Source of the DNA: Mesorhizobium sp. B2-1-8
Lineage (GTDB): Bacteria; Pseudomonadota; Alphaproteobacteria; Rhizobiales; Rhizobiaceae
Assembly (NCBI RefSeq): GCF_006442545.2
Contig: NZ_CP083952.1
Coordinates: 3,217,501-3,281,500, forward strand
Direction of reading: 5' to 3'
Length of the DNA: 64,000 bases
Shown: positions 19,435 to 27,742 of the stretch, one piece after another
Layout: the number at the start of each line of letters is the position of its first letter
How positions within the stretch are numbered: the stretch's first letter is position 1
Made by a program: the position numbers and the translations under genes
Notes under the pieces: generated by a model
The model's database searches: none
What the model was told of the DNA's origin: nothing
Seen by the model: the letters and a program-made list of their open reading frames with translations, nothing else

Positions 19435-20211
19435 TCAGGAAAGAGCTACGGAAGCGACGAGAAGCACTACGATTTCGCTCAATTGCTGCAAGGCGCCAAC
19501 CGTGTCGCCGGTCTGGCCATCGATCTGGTTGAGGCAAAGGGCGTGGAAGGCAGCAAACAGCAGGCCAAGGAGGATGAGCGCGGCGATGGCGCCGCCGGGG
19601 CCAAGCAGGAGCAGCGGAATAGCGCCGATCACGGCGCCGGCAATTGCCATTTCGAGCGAGACTGCGCCGGCCCCGGCCGACAGGCCGTCGGACCGCGCCG
19701 CCGGCAAGAGATGCATGAAGGCGCCCAGCACGCCGCGCGAAGCCGCATGCGCCGCCGCCAGGGCGAAGAGGGCTTGCGTGGGATCGGGGAGTTCCGAAAG
19801 CGTGCTCCAGCGGATCAGCAGCGACAGCGCCAGTGCCATGGCCCCATAGGCGCCGATGCGGCTGTCACGCATGATCTCGAGCTTGCGTCCGCGCGACTTG
19901 CCGCCACCGAAGCCGTCGGCGACGTCGGAGAGCCCATCCTCGTGCAGGCAGCCTGTGGTGAGCACGGTTGCAACAAGGGCCAGGGCGGCCGACGGTCCTA
20001 TGGCAAGGCCAAAGCGTTCCGCCGTGGCAAAGACGATGGCGCCGATCAAGCCGACGACGAGGCCGGCAATAGGAGCGGCCCAGATCGCGGCGGAGAGGCT
20101 GCGGCCACGAAAATCGAACACGGGCAGCGGCAGGCGCGTGAAGAAGACCAGGCAAAGGGCGATGTCGTCGAGGACTTGCCGAGGTGACAGGGTGATTCTT
20201 CGGAACTTCAT
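19435..20211 (-). CDS. cobV: Adenosylcobinamide-GDP ribazoletransferase (cobalamin synthase)
   Basis: Integral membrane enzyme joining adenosylcobinamide-GDP to alpha-ribazole, the last assembly step (CobV in P. denitrificans, CobS in Salmonella). 258 residues, several helices. Typical motifs: FFTRLPLP near the N-terminus and GCLHEDGLSDVADGFGGGKSRGRKLEIMRDS split over the acidic metal-binding loop, with SRIGAYG. ATG 20211 gives the family N-terminus; a longer open frame exists but would overlap cobB. Four bases separate it from cobB. Confidence 0.95.
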   Translation of the reverse strand: MKFRRITLSPRQVLDDIALCLVFFTRLPLPVFDFRGRSLSAAIWAAPIAGLVVGLIGAIVFATAERFGLAIGPSAALALVATVLTTGCLHEDGLSDVADGFGGGKSRGRKLEIMRDSRIGAYGAMALALSLLIRWSTLSELPDPTQALFALAAAHAASRGVLGAFMHLLPAARSDGLSAGAGAVSLEMAIAGAVIGAIPLLLLGPGGAIAALILLGLLFAAFHALCLNQIDGQTGDTVGALQQLSEIVVLLVASVALS

Positions 20212-20215
20212 GGTT

Positions 20216-21529
20216 CTAGGCCCGCGCGATGGCGTGGAAGAAGGTGCCGCTGACATGGCCACGCCGGTAGCCGGATGCGCCGAGCGGATTGCCCTGGCCG
20301 TCGGCGAGGTCTGCCAGCGGCTCGTCATTGCCGGTCGCCGTCATCTGCGCATAGTGGAATTCGTGACCCCGGATCAGCGCGCCTTGCGGCCCCAGCGGAC
20401 AGTCGGCGCGCAGCCGTGCCTCACGGTAGCCGAGATTCATCTTGCGCCTGGCGAAGCTGGTGGAATGGCCGAGCAGGCCGAGCATGCGATGCGTTTCGCC
20501 GGAGGCATCCTCCAGCGCTTCACCAAGCACCATGAAGCCACCGCACTCGCCATGGATCGGCTTCTTCGCGGCAAAACGCGCCATTCCCGCGTGGAAATTC
20601 GTAGCAGCTGCGAGTTTGCCGGCGTGAAGCTCGGGATAGCCACCGGGCAGCCAGCAGACATCGCAATCCTCGTCGGGCGCTTCATTTGCGAGCGGCGAGA
20701 ACGGAACGATCTCCGCGCCGGCCTTGCGCCAACAGGCGGCGACATGCGGATAGAGGAAGGTGAAAGCGGCATCCTCGGCCAGTGCGATGCGCTGGCCGGG
20801 CGGCCGCAGCGCGTCGGCGAAGTCGCCAACCGCCGGGGCGAGGGGTGCTGCCAGCGCCATGACAGCGTCGAGGTCGAGCGACTTCTCGGCCATGTCGGCG
20901 AGCCGGTCGAGATGCGCCATCAGGTCATCATATTCGCCGGCCTGGACGAGGCCGAGATGGCGTTCGGGCAAATTGAGCGAGGGGTCGCGCAGGATGGCGC
21001 CGACGACGGGCAGGCCGATCGCCTCGATGGCGTCGCCGGAGAGCCGCCGGTGGCGCTCGCTGCCCAGCCGGTTCAGCACGACGCCCGCCATGCGCACGTC
21101 CGGATCGTAAGTCGCAAAACCCTTGGCGACGGCCGCCGCCGTGGTCGACTGGCCGGACACGTCGAGCACCAGCAGCACCGGCAGGCCGTAAAGCCGGGCG
21201 AGATCGGCGGCGGAACCGGTGCGCCCCGGCGAGGCCGGGATGCCGTCGAACAAGCCCATGGCGCTTTCGAGGATGACGAAGTCGGTATCGTCGGCTGCCT
21301 GTGCGGCCAGCGCATTGAGCAGCGACGGCGACATCGCCCAACTGTCGAGGTTGACGCCGGATAGCCCGGTGGCGGCGGTGTGGAAGCCGGGGTCGATGTA
21401 GTCCGGGCCGGATTTGGCGCCACGAACCTTCAGGCCGCGCCGCGTGAGCGCGCGCAGGATGCCGATGGTGACGCTTGTCTTGCCCGAACCGGAGCGCGGC
21501 GCGCCGATGATGATCGCGCGCGCCGTCAT
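20216..21529 (-). CDS. cobB: Hydrogenobyrinic acid a,c-diamide synthase
   Basis: ATP- and glutamine-dependent amidation of side chains a and c of hydrogenobyrinic acid. 437 residues: an N-terminal P-loop domain (APRSGSGKTSVTIGILRAL) and a C-terminal triad glutamine amidotransferase domain with the nucleophile in IHGECGGFMVLGE and the closing GHEFHY. A central link contains GCPVAxP-like WLPGGYPE. It overlaps cobA by four bases (ATGA), indicating coupled translation. Confidence 0.96.
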   Translation of the reverse strand: MTARAIIIGAPRSGSGKTSVTIGILRALTRRGLKVRGAKSGPDYIDPGFHTAATGLSGVNLDSWAMSPSLLNALAAQAADDTDFVILESAMGLFDGIPASPGRTGSAADLARLYGLPVLLVLDVSGQSTTAAAVAKGFATYDPDVRMAGVVLNRLGSERHRRLSGDAIEAIGLPVVGAILRDPSLNLPERHLGLVQAGEYDDLMAHLDRLADMAEKSLDLDAVMALAAPLAPAVGDFADALRPPGQRIALAEDAAFTFLYPHVAACWRKAGAEIVPFSPLANEAPDEDCDVCWLPGGYPELHAGKLAAATNFHAGMARFAAKKPIHGECGGFMVLGEALEDASGETHRMLGLLGHSTSFARRKMNLGYREARLRADCPLGPQGALIRGHEFHYAQMTATGNDEPLADLADGQGNPLGASGYRRGHVSGTFFHAIARA

Positions 21530-22344
21530 GCCTGCGCCGCCAATGCCGCGCGCATGGCGACGATGCCGCCGACGACGATCAATGCCGGCGAGGCGAGCCC
21601 GGCGGCCGCCGCTGCCTCGGCAATGGTGGCGAGCGTGGCGACGACGGTTCGCTCCTTTGGGGTGGTCGCAGCAACGATTACGGCCGCCGGCGTCGACGGC
21701 GCCAGTCCGCCGTCGAGCAGGGCGGCTGCTATCAGCGGCAGATTGGCCATGCCCATATAGACCACCACGGGCTGGCCGGTGCGGGCGATGGCCGCCCAGT
21801 CGATGTCGTCGTCGGTGCCTGCGGCGTGGCCGGTCGCAAGAATGACAGCCTTGTTGATGCCGCGCATGGTGGCCGGGATGCCGGTGGCCGCCAGCGCGCT
21901 GAGGCCCGATGTCAGGCCCGGCAGCACGCGAAACGCGATGTTTTCGCGCGCCAGCGCCAGCGCCTCTTCGCCGCCACGGCCAAAAATATAGGGGTCGCCG
22001 CCCTTCAGCCTGACGACGCGGCGGCCTTCGCGCGCCAGCCGCACCAACAAAGCGGTGATGTCGTCCTGCTTCATCGAGGGTTGGCCGCCGCGTTTTCCCG
22101 CAAAGAAAAGCTCGGCGTTATCGGCAACCGCGACGACATCAGGCGAAACCAGAGCGTCGTAGACCAGCGCATCCGCTTCGGCCAGCGCCGCCAGCACTTC
22201 CAGGGTCAGGCAGCCCGGATCGCCGGGGCCGGCGCCGGCCAACCAGACATGACCCGGCTCAAGCGGACGCGGCTTGAAGTTCAGCCGCGCGAGCGCCTGT
22301 TCGAGCGTGGCGTTTTCGCCCTTATTTCCAGTGCTGCCGCTCAC
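21526..22344 (-). CDS. cobA: Uroporphyrinogen-III C-methyltransferase
   Basis: SAM-dependent methylation of uroporphyrinogen III at C2 and C7 to give precorrin-2, the branch point to corrin and siroheme. 272 residues: [19 protein letters not shown] with the Gly-rich SAM loop, [16 protein letters not shown], and [15 protein letters not shown], all diagnostic of SUMT. It is the single-domain form, without the CysG oxidase part. Overlaps both neighbours, cobM and cobB, by four bases. Confidence 0.96.
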   Translation of the reverse strand: MSGSTGNKGENATLEQALARLNFKPRPLEPGHVWLAGAGPGDPGCLTLEVLAALAEADALVYDALVSPDVVAVADNAELFFAGKRGGQPSMKQDDITALLVRLAREGRRVVRLKGGDPYIFGRGGEEALALARENIAFRVLPGLTSGLSALAATGIPATMRGINKAVILATGHAAGTDDDIDWAAIARTGQPVVVYMGMANLPLIAAALLDGGLAPSTPAAVIVAATTPKERTVVATLATIAEAAAAAGLASPALIVVGGIVAMRAALAAQA

Positions 22345-23105
22345 AATCCGTCCCGTCCGCGAAAACGCCGCTGATAATGGGCGTCATACAATGAACTCTC
22401 GCCAAAGCCTTCCGCCGCCAGCGAGCGACCGACGAAGATGAGCGCCGTACGCTCCATCGGATCGGCGGCCAGTAGCGCCTCGATGGTCTCCAACGTGCCG
22501 GTCAGCACGCGCTCGTCCGGCCAGGAGGCGCGGAAGACGATCGCGACCGGGCAATCGCCGCCATAGTGCGGCGTCAGTTCGGCGACGACGCGGTCGATGG
22601 CGTGGATGGCAAGATGGATGGCCAGCGTGGCGCCGGTGCGGCCGAAGCCGGCCAAGGTTTCGCCGGGCGGCATTTTCGACGCACGCCCCGAAACGCGGGT
22701 CAGCACCAGGCTTTGCGCGACTTCGGGAATGGTCAGTTCGCGGCGAAGTGCGGCGGCGGCGGCCGCGAAGGAAGGGACGCCCGGCGTCAGCGTGTAGGGG
22801 ATGCCATGCTTTTCCAGCCGGCGGATCTGCTCGGCGACGGCGCTCCACACCGACAGGTCGCCGGAGTGCAGGCGCGCAACGTCATGGCCGACTTTGTGGG
22901 CGGCCACATATTCAGCCTCGATCTCGTCCAGCGACATCGGCGCGGTGTCGATCAATCTTGTTCCCGGCGCGCAATGCTGCAGCAATTCCGGCGCGACGAT
23001 GGAGCCGGCGTGAAGGCAGACCGGGCAACTCGCCAAGAGCCTTGCGCCACGCAGCGTGATGAGGTCGGCGGCACCTGGGCCGGCGCCGATGAAATGGACG
23101 GTCAT
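22341..23105 (-). CDS. cobM: Precorrin-4 C11-methyltransferase
   Basis: SAM-dependent methylation at C11 of precorrin-4. 254 residues with the class III methyltransferase pattern: [42 protein letters not shown] and [15 protein letters not shown]. The ATG at 23105 overlaps the cobE stop (ATGA) and the gene's stop overlaps cobA, so it is tightly coupled in the operon. Confidence 0.95.
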   Translation of the reverse strand: MTVHFIGAGPGAADLITLRGARLLASCPVCLHAGSIVAPELLQHCAPGTRLIDTAPMSLDEIEAEYVAAHKVGHDVARLHSGDLSVWSAVAEQIRRLEKHGIPYTLTPGVPSFAAAAAALRRELTIPEVAQSLVLTRVSGRASKMPPGETLAGFGRTGATLAIHLAIHAIDRVVAELTPHYGGDCPVAIVFRASWPDERVLTGTLETIEALLAADPMERTALIFVGRSLAAEGFGESSLYDAHYQRRFRGRDGL

Positions 23106-23488
23106 GGCGCGTCTCCGCTGATGGCGATGGCGCAGGTGACCGCACCGAGCACGGTGCGCGGGCCAAGCAGGCTGCTGCACTTGCCGGCGACGGCAAGGGC
23201 CGAGGCTTCCGAGACCGATGGCGTGCCGGCGAGGTCCCGCGAGAGGCTGGAGTTGCTGAGCGTCCGCGGCGAGGCGGCCTCAAGGGTCGCCTCGTCGACG
23301 ATGATGACGGGAAGGTTCAGCTTGCGACCAGCGGCGGCGATCGCGTCTTCATCCTTTTTGAGCGCCGCGGTGGCCAGTGCCGAAAGAGCCGACATCGCCA
23401 GGCCGTGCGCTTCGAGCGCGGTTTCTATCGCCGCGAGCACCTCCTGGACGGTGACGCCCTTTCGGCTGCCGATGCCCGCGACCATCAT
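23102..23488 (-). CDS. cobE: CobE / CbiG C-terminal-like protein
   Basis: 128-residue small protein matching CobE of the aerobic cobalamin pathway and the C-terminal domain of Cbi[21 protein letters not shown], then [12 protein letters not shown] and [10 protein letters not shown]. CbiG opens the delta-lactone in the anaerobic pathway; the job of CobE in the aerobic one is not settled. The ATG at 23488 overlaps the cobL stop (ATGA). An in-frame ATG at 23506 would add six residues. Confidence 0.88.
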   Translation of the reverse strand: MMVAGIGSRKGVTVQEVLAAIETALEAHGLAMSALSALATAALKKDEDAIAAAGRKLNLPVIIVDEATLEAASPRTLSNSSLSRDLAGTPSVSEASALAVAGKCSSLLGPRTVLGAVTCAIAISGDAP

Positions 23489-24711
23489 GGCTTTACCCAG
23501 CTCCATTGCGTGACAGGCATGGCCGGCCGCCATGCCTGCATTGAGCCGACCGGCGAAGCGCGGGAGATGGCGATGCGTGTGAGATCGCCGCCGCGCTTTG
23601 TGTGCTGGGCGAGGAGCAGGGCTTCCATTTCCAGCGTCACCGCGTTGGCGACAAGACGGCCGCCGGCGCGCAAAGCCTTGATGGCGGCGTTCAAGACGCC
23701 GGCGTCGCTGCCGCCACCGCCGATGAAGATGGCATCGGGCGTCTCCAGTTTTACAAGCGCCTTGGGCGCGCTGCCTTCCACGATGACGAGGCCGGGAACG
23801 CCGCAGGCAACGGCGTTGTGGCCGATGCGGGCGGCGCGGGCCGGATCGGCCTCGATGGCGATGGCGCGCATCGAGGGCTGGGCGAGCATCCATTCGATGC
23901 CGACGGAGCCTGAGCCGGCGCCGACGTCCCACAGCAATTCGCCGCGCCTCGGCGCCAGCGCCGACAGGGTCACGGCGCGGATTTCACGCTTGGTGATCTG
24001 GCCGTCATGCTCGAACAGATGATCGGCAAGGCCTGATGTGAGCGGCAGGACGCGCGCCTGCGGGGCCGAATCGATTTCGATGGCCAGCACGTTGAGCGGA
24101 TTGATGTTTTCCAGATCGAAGGCATCGGCACGAACCGAACGCAATGTCTCCTTCGGCCCGCCCAACGCCTCCAGGACCGTCAACCGCGAAGCGCCGAAGT
24201 CGAGTTCGGTGAGCAGGCGGGCAATTGCAGCAGGTGCATCGCCATCCGATGTCAGCGCCAGGATGCGTGCGTTGGGCTGCAGCAGCGGGCGGATCAGGTC
24301 AATCGGGTGACCGTGCAGCGAGATGATCTCGATATCCTGCAGCGCCCAGCCAAGACGGGCGGCGGCCAGCGAAATCGCCGACGGCGCTGGGATGACATGC
24401 ATCTCGCGCGGGTTGACCTTGCGGGCGAGGGTGGCGCCGACCCCGTGGAAGAACGGGTCGCCGGAGGCGAGCACGCAGACGTTTCTGCCGGCAAGCGCCA
24501 GGACGTCGGCCATCCCGGCATCGAACGGAACCGGCCAGGGACGCGGCTTGCCCGTGGCGAAGGAAGCGACGAGCGCCAGATGCCGCTTGCCGCCGAAGAT
24601 GAACTCCGCCTCGGCGATCCGCCGCTTGGCCTCGTCGCCGAGACCGGCTAAACCGTCCTCGCCGATGCCGACGATGGTGAGCCATTTTGGCGTTGGCTGA
24701 TTTTTTGACAT
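23485..24711 (-). CDS. cobL: Precorrin-6Y C5,15-methyltransferase (decarboxylating)
   Basis: Bifunctional enzyme of 408 residues. The N-terminal half is a CbiE-like methyltransferase (LTIVGIGEDGLAGLGDEAKR, then LASGDPFFHGVG). The C-terminal half is a CbiT-like Rossmann methyltransferase and decarboxylase (LLWDVGAGSGSVGIEWML). It methylates C5 and C15 and removes the acetate carboxyl on ring C. ATG 24711 is the family start; the open frame continues upstream through a repeat element but is not coding there. First gene of the second cob block. Confidence 0.95.
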   Translation of the reverse strand: MSKNQPTPKWLTIVGIGEDGLAGLGDEAKRRIAEAEFIFGGKRHLALVASFATGKPRPWPVPFDAGMADVLALAGRNVCVLASGDPFFHGVGATLARKVNPREMHVIPAPSAISLAAARLGWALQDIEIISLHGHPIDLIRPLLQPNARILALTSDGDAPAAIARLLTELDFGASRLTVLEALGGPKETLRSVRADAFDLENINPLNVLAIEIDSAPQARVLPLTSGLADHLFEHDGQITKREIRAVTLSALAPRRGELLWDVGAGSGSVGIEWMLAQPSMRAIAIEADPARAARIGHNAVACGVPGLVIVEGSAPKALVKLETPDAIFIGGGGSDAGVLNAAIKALRAGGRLVANAVTLEMEALLLAQHTKRGGDLTRIAISRASPVGSMQAWRPAMPVTQWSWVKP

Positions 24712-24720
24712 GTCGCGCCG

Positions 24721-24836
24721 CCCCTCATCCGCCTGCCGGCACCTTCTCCCCGTATGGTGACGGGGAGAAGGGAGAAGCTTCGGCGCCGACGCCTCCCTCT
24801 TCCCGTTCTTCACGGGGAGAGGGTAAGGGTGAGGGG
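24721..24836. repeat. Multi-hairpin repeat element in the cobL/cobK intergenic region
   Basis: Outer arms CCCCTCA (24721-24727) and TGAGGGG (24830-24836) enclose two strong hairpins: 24742-24753 with 24760-24771 (12 perfect pairs), and one spanning about 24794-24822. The style (CTTCTCCCCGT...ACGGGGAGAAG) is that of small dispersed rhizobial repeats. It fills most of the space between the divergent start codons of cobL and cobK, where promoters would be expected. Confidence 0.7.
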
Positions 24837-24865
24837 CAGCGCCGACGATGTTTAGCATGGTGCCC

Positions 24866-25624
24866 ATGAAGAAGATTCTGATCCTCGGCGGCACAACAGA
24901 AGCGCGCCAATTGGCCGGAAAACTGGCGGAGGATTTCCTCGTCACGCTTTCGCTGGCCGGCCGTACGGAAAGTCCCGTCGCGCAGGGCGTGCCCGTGCGA
25001 AGTGGAGGGTTCGGCGGCGCCGATGGTCTGGCCACCTATCTCAGGCAGACGTCCATCGACCTGCTGATCGATGCCACGCATCCCTACGCGGCGCGAATCT
25101 CCGCCAATGCGGCAATGGCCGCGCGCAAGAGCGGCGTGCCGATCCTTGCCTTGCGGCGCTCGGGCTGGGAGGCCGTCGAAGGCGACCGCTGGCTTGAGGT
25201 CGACAGCGTTGCCGGCGCGGCGCGGGCGCTTGGCGATGTGCCGCGCCGTGTGTTTCTGGCGCTTGGCCGACAGGAGGTCGCGGCATTCGAGGCCGCACCC
25301 CAGCACCACTATCTCATCCGCAGCGTCGATCCGGTCGAGCCGAAGCTGGTTGTGCCCGACGCTGACTATCTGCTGGCGCGCGGACCGTTTGGCGAGACCG
25401 ACGAGCGCGTGCTGCTCGAAAAGCATCGCATCGATGTCGTGGTGTCGAAGAACAGCGGCGGCGCAGCGACATACGGGAAGATTGCCGCGGCGCGGATGCT
25501 TGGCATCGAGGTGATCATGGTGCGCAGGCCCGATCTGCCGGACGTGCCTTCTGCTGAAACCGTCGAAGCGCTGGCCGCGATGGTGCGTCATTTTGTCGAG
25601 CCCGATGCCGAGCGAGGCGTGTAG
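24866..25624 (+). CDS. cobK: Precorrin-6A reductase
   Basis: NADPH-dependent reduction of precorrin-6A to 6B. 252 residues with ILILGGTTEARQLAGKL at the start, DLLIDATHPYAARISANA in the middle and VVSKNSGGAATYGKIAAAR near the end, all typical of CobK/CbiJ. The start is uncertain among ATGs at 24848, 24857 and 24866; none has a strong ribosome site, and 24866 fits the family. It is the only cob gene on the plus strand here. Its 3' end overlaps the cobJ 3' end by 37 bases. Confidence 0.94.
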   Translation: MKKILILGGTTEARQLAGKLAEDFLVTLSLAGRTESPVAQGVPVRSGGFGGADGLATYLRQTSIDLLIDATHPYAARISANAAMAARKSGVPILALRRSGWEAVEGDRWLEVDSVAGAARALGDVPRRVFLALGRQEVAAFEAAPQHHYLIRSVDPVEPKLVVPDADYLLARGPFGETDERVLLEKHRIDVVVSKNSGGAATYGKIAAARMLGIEVIMVRRPDLPDVPSAETVEALAAMVRHFVEPDAERGV

Positions 25625-26352
25625 ACCAGCGCCGGCTTGTCGCCGCGCTTGATGATCCGGGTCTCCGGCGAACCGATGATGATACAGGTCGCCATGTCCG
25701 CCTTTTCTGCGTCGACATCGGCCAGCAGATAGACCTCGATGCGTTCGTCCGGGCGGCCGGCGGCGCGGCCGAAGATCACCGGCGTCGTGCCGGGCAGGAT
25801 GGCGGTCAGGCATTCGAAGGCGCGGCCAAGCTGCCAGGGACGCGCCTTGCTGATTGGGTTGTAGAGCGCGATGACGAAGCCGGCGCCGGCCGCCGCCAGC
25901 AGGCGCAGTTCGATTAGATCCCATGGCTTCAGATTGTCGGAAAGCGAAATGGCACAAAAATCGTGGCCGAGCGGCGCGCCGATGCGGGCAGCGACCGCCA
26001 GCATGGCGGTGACGCCAGGCACGACGGCGACATCGACCGCACGCCATTCGGCCGGACCGGCCTCGATCGCCTCGCAGACCGCCGCGGCCATGGCAAACAC
26101 GCCGGGATCGCCCCCGGACACCACGGCGACGTCGTGGCCCTCGGCGGCCTTGGTCAGGGCATCCTTGGAACGGGCGAGTTCCTCACGGTTGTCGGAAGCG
26201 ACGCGGGTCTGGTCCGGGCGCAGCTCGAGCCGGTCGAGATAAGGCTTGTAGCCGTAGAAGAATTTTGCCTCGGCGATAGCGTGGCTGGCTTGCGGCGTGA
26301 CCTGGTCGGCATTGCCGGGTCCGAGACCGATGACAGTGAGACGGCCGCTCAT
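25588..26352 (-). CDS. cobJ: Precorrin-3B C17-methyltransferase
   Basis: Methylates C17 and drives ring contraction of precorrin-3B to precorrin-4. 254 residues, class III methyltransferase: LTVIGLGPGNADQVTPQA, FYGYKPYLDRL, VVSGGDPGVFAMAAAV and VVPGVTAMLAVAARIGAPLG. Last gene of the riboswitch-led block; its 3' end runs antisense into the end of cobK. Overlaps cobI by four bases. Confidence 0.96.
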   Translation of the reverse strand: MSGRLTVIGLGPGNADQVTPQASHAIAEAKFFYGYKPYLDRLELRPDQTRVASDNREELARSKDALTKAAEGHDVAVVSGGDPGVFAMAAAVCEAIEAGPAEWRAVDVAVVPGVTAMLAVAARIGAPLGHDFCAISLSDNLKPWDLIELRLLAAAGAGFVIALYNPISKARPWQLGRAFECLTAILPGTTPVIFGRAAGRPDERIEVYLLADVDAEKADMATCIIIGSPETRIIKRGDKPALVYTPRSASGSTK

Positions 26353-27107
26353 GCCTGCGCTCCAGCCAAGCCAGGCCTGCCGGACCAGCCGGCGACCAGC
26401 ACGATGGCGAAATAGGGCGCCTTGTCGTCCGGCTTGTCGGCAAGCCGCATCGAGACGCTGCCGGCCATGGTGCCGCGCTCGACATAGACTGCGCGCGTCA
26501 GCTTGCCGGTCGCTTCCAGCGCGCGCCTGATCTTGGGCAGGTTGCGGCCGACCTTCATGATGACGGCGGCATCGGTGTCTGCGAGACGGCGGGTCAATTC
26601 AAACTCGCTCATCGTGCCGGGCAGTACGGTTAGCACGTCGTCACCCTGGACGATCGGCACACCGGTCTGCGACCAGCAGCCGGACATGGCGGTGACGCCG
26701 GGGATGACTTCGGTCGGGAAACGATGGGCGAGGCGCACATGCAGATGCATGTAGGAGCCATAGAACAACGGATCGCCTTCGGACAGCACGGCAACCATCT
26801 TGCCGGCGTCGAGGTGCTCGGCGACCCTGTCTGCCGACTCCTCGTAGAACCCTGATATCTGCGAGCGGTAATCGTCGTGATCCTTGTCGATCTCGGTGGT
26901 CACGGGATAGAGCAGCGGCAGTTCCACCATGTCGGGCCGGAAGCGCGCCTCGACGATGGCGCGCGCATTGCTGTTGTTGCCGCGTTTCGCGAAATAGGCC
27001 ACGACATCGGCTTCGGCCAAGGTCCGCGCGGCCTTCAGCGTCAACAATTCGGGGTCGCCGGGACCGGTGCCGACGCCGACGAGACGGCCTTTGGGAAACG
27101 CGTTCAC
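26349..27107 (-). CDS. cobI: Precorrin-2 C20-methyltransferase
   Basis: SAM-dependent methylation of precorrin-2 at C20. 252 residues: RLVGVGTGPGDPELLTLKAA, VLSEGDPLFYGSYMHL and VIPGVTAMSGCWSQTGVP are diagnostic. I place the start at GTG 27107, which overlaps the cobH stop as GTGA; no ATG exists near it in frame, and upstream sequence lies inside cobH. Confidence 0.95.
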   Translation of the reverse strand: MNAFPKGRLVGVGTGPGDPELLTLKAARTLAEADVVAYFAKRGNNSNARAIVEARFRPDMVELPLLYPVTTEIDKDHDDYRSQISGFYEESADRVAEHLDAGKMVAVLSEGDPLFYGSYMHLHVRLAHRFPTEVIPGVTAMSGCWSQTGVPIVQGDDVLTVLPGTMSEFELTRRLADTDAAVIMKVGRNLPKIRRALEATGKLTRAVYVERGTMAGSVSMRLADKPDDKAPYFAIVLVAGWSGRPGLAGAQA

Positions 27108-27742
27108 AGGCCCGGCCTCGCTAGCGAATTGAGCGCGGCGGCGGTCATGGCGCTGCCGCCAAGCCTGCCGCGCACGATGGCGTAGGGCACGCCATAGGAA
27201 TTCTCGGCCAGCGCATCCTTGGATTCGGCGGCGCCGACGAAACCGACCGGCATGCCGATGATCGCTGCTGGCTTGGGCGCGCCGTCGCGCAGCTTCTCGA
27301 GGAGATAGAACAGCGCGGTTGGCGCGTTGCCGATGGCGACGACCGAACCGGCCATGCGCTCGCCCCACAGGTCGATCGCGGCGGCCGAGCGGGTATTGCC
27401 GATCTCCCTGGCGATGTCGTGCGTGCGCGGGTCGCGCAAGGTGCAGATCACCTCGTTGCCGGCCGGCAGCCGGGCTCGGGTGACGCCATGCGAGACCATT
27501 TCAGCGTCGCAGAAGATCGGCGCGCCGGCCGCCAAAGCGGTGCGGGCGGCGGTGACGAAATCGTTGGAGAAAACGAAATGACTTGCTGCCTCGACCTGGC
27601 CGCAGGCATGGATCATGCGGATGGCGACGTCGGCCTCGGCCTCCGAGAAGCGCGAGAGATCGGCCTCGGCGCGAATAATGGCGAAGGAGCGCTCGTAGAT
27701 CGCCGTGCCGTCGTGGATGTAGTCGTAGGCGGCCATGCTCAT
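27104..27742 (-). CDS. cobH: Precorrin-8X methylmutase
   Basis: Moves the methyl group from C11 to C12, giving hydrogenobyrinic acid. 212 residues. Typical features: YIHDGTAIYERSFAIIRAEA near the start, the catalytic-histidine region MIHACGQVEAA, and IGMPVGFVGAAESKDAL toward the end. ATG 27742 overlaps the cobG stop (ATGA). Confidence 0.96.
   Translation of the reverse strand: MSMAAYDYIHDGTAIYERSFAIIRAEADLSRFSEAEADVAIRMIHACGQVEAASHFVFSNDFVTAARTALAAGAPIFCDAEMVSHGVTRARLPAGNEVICTLRDPRTHDIAREIGNTRSAAAIDLWGERMAGSVVAIGNAPTALFYLLEKLRDGAPKPAAIIGMPVGFVGAAESKDALAENSYGVPYAIVRGRLGGSAMTAAALNSLARPGL

Noticed and set aside
18431..19849. Long plus-strand open frame across cobU and cobV
   Set aside because: Composition is Gly/Arg/Ala-rich without any motif, while the minus strand encodes two recognisable enzymes.
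24721..24836. Repeated GGGGAGA units resembling a mini CRISPR
   Set aside because: Only inverted hairpin units are present, with no regular direct repeats or spacers, and no cas genes in the window.
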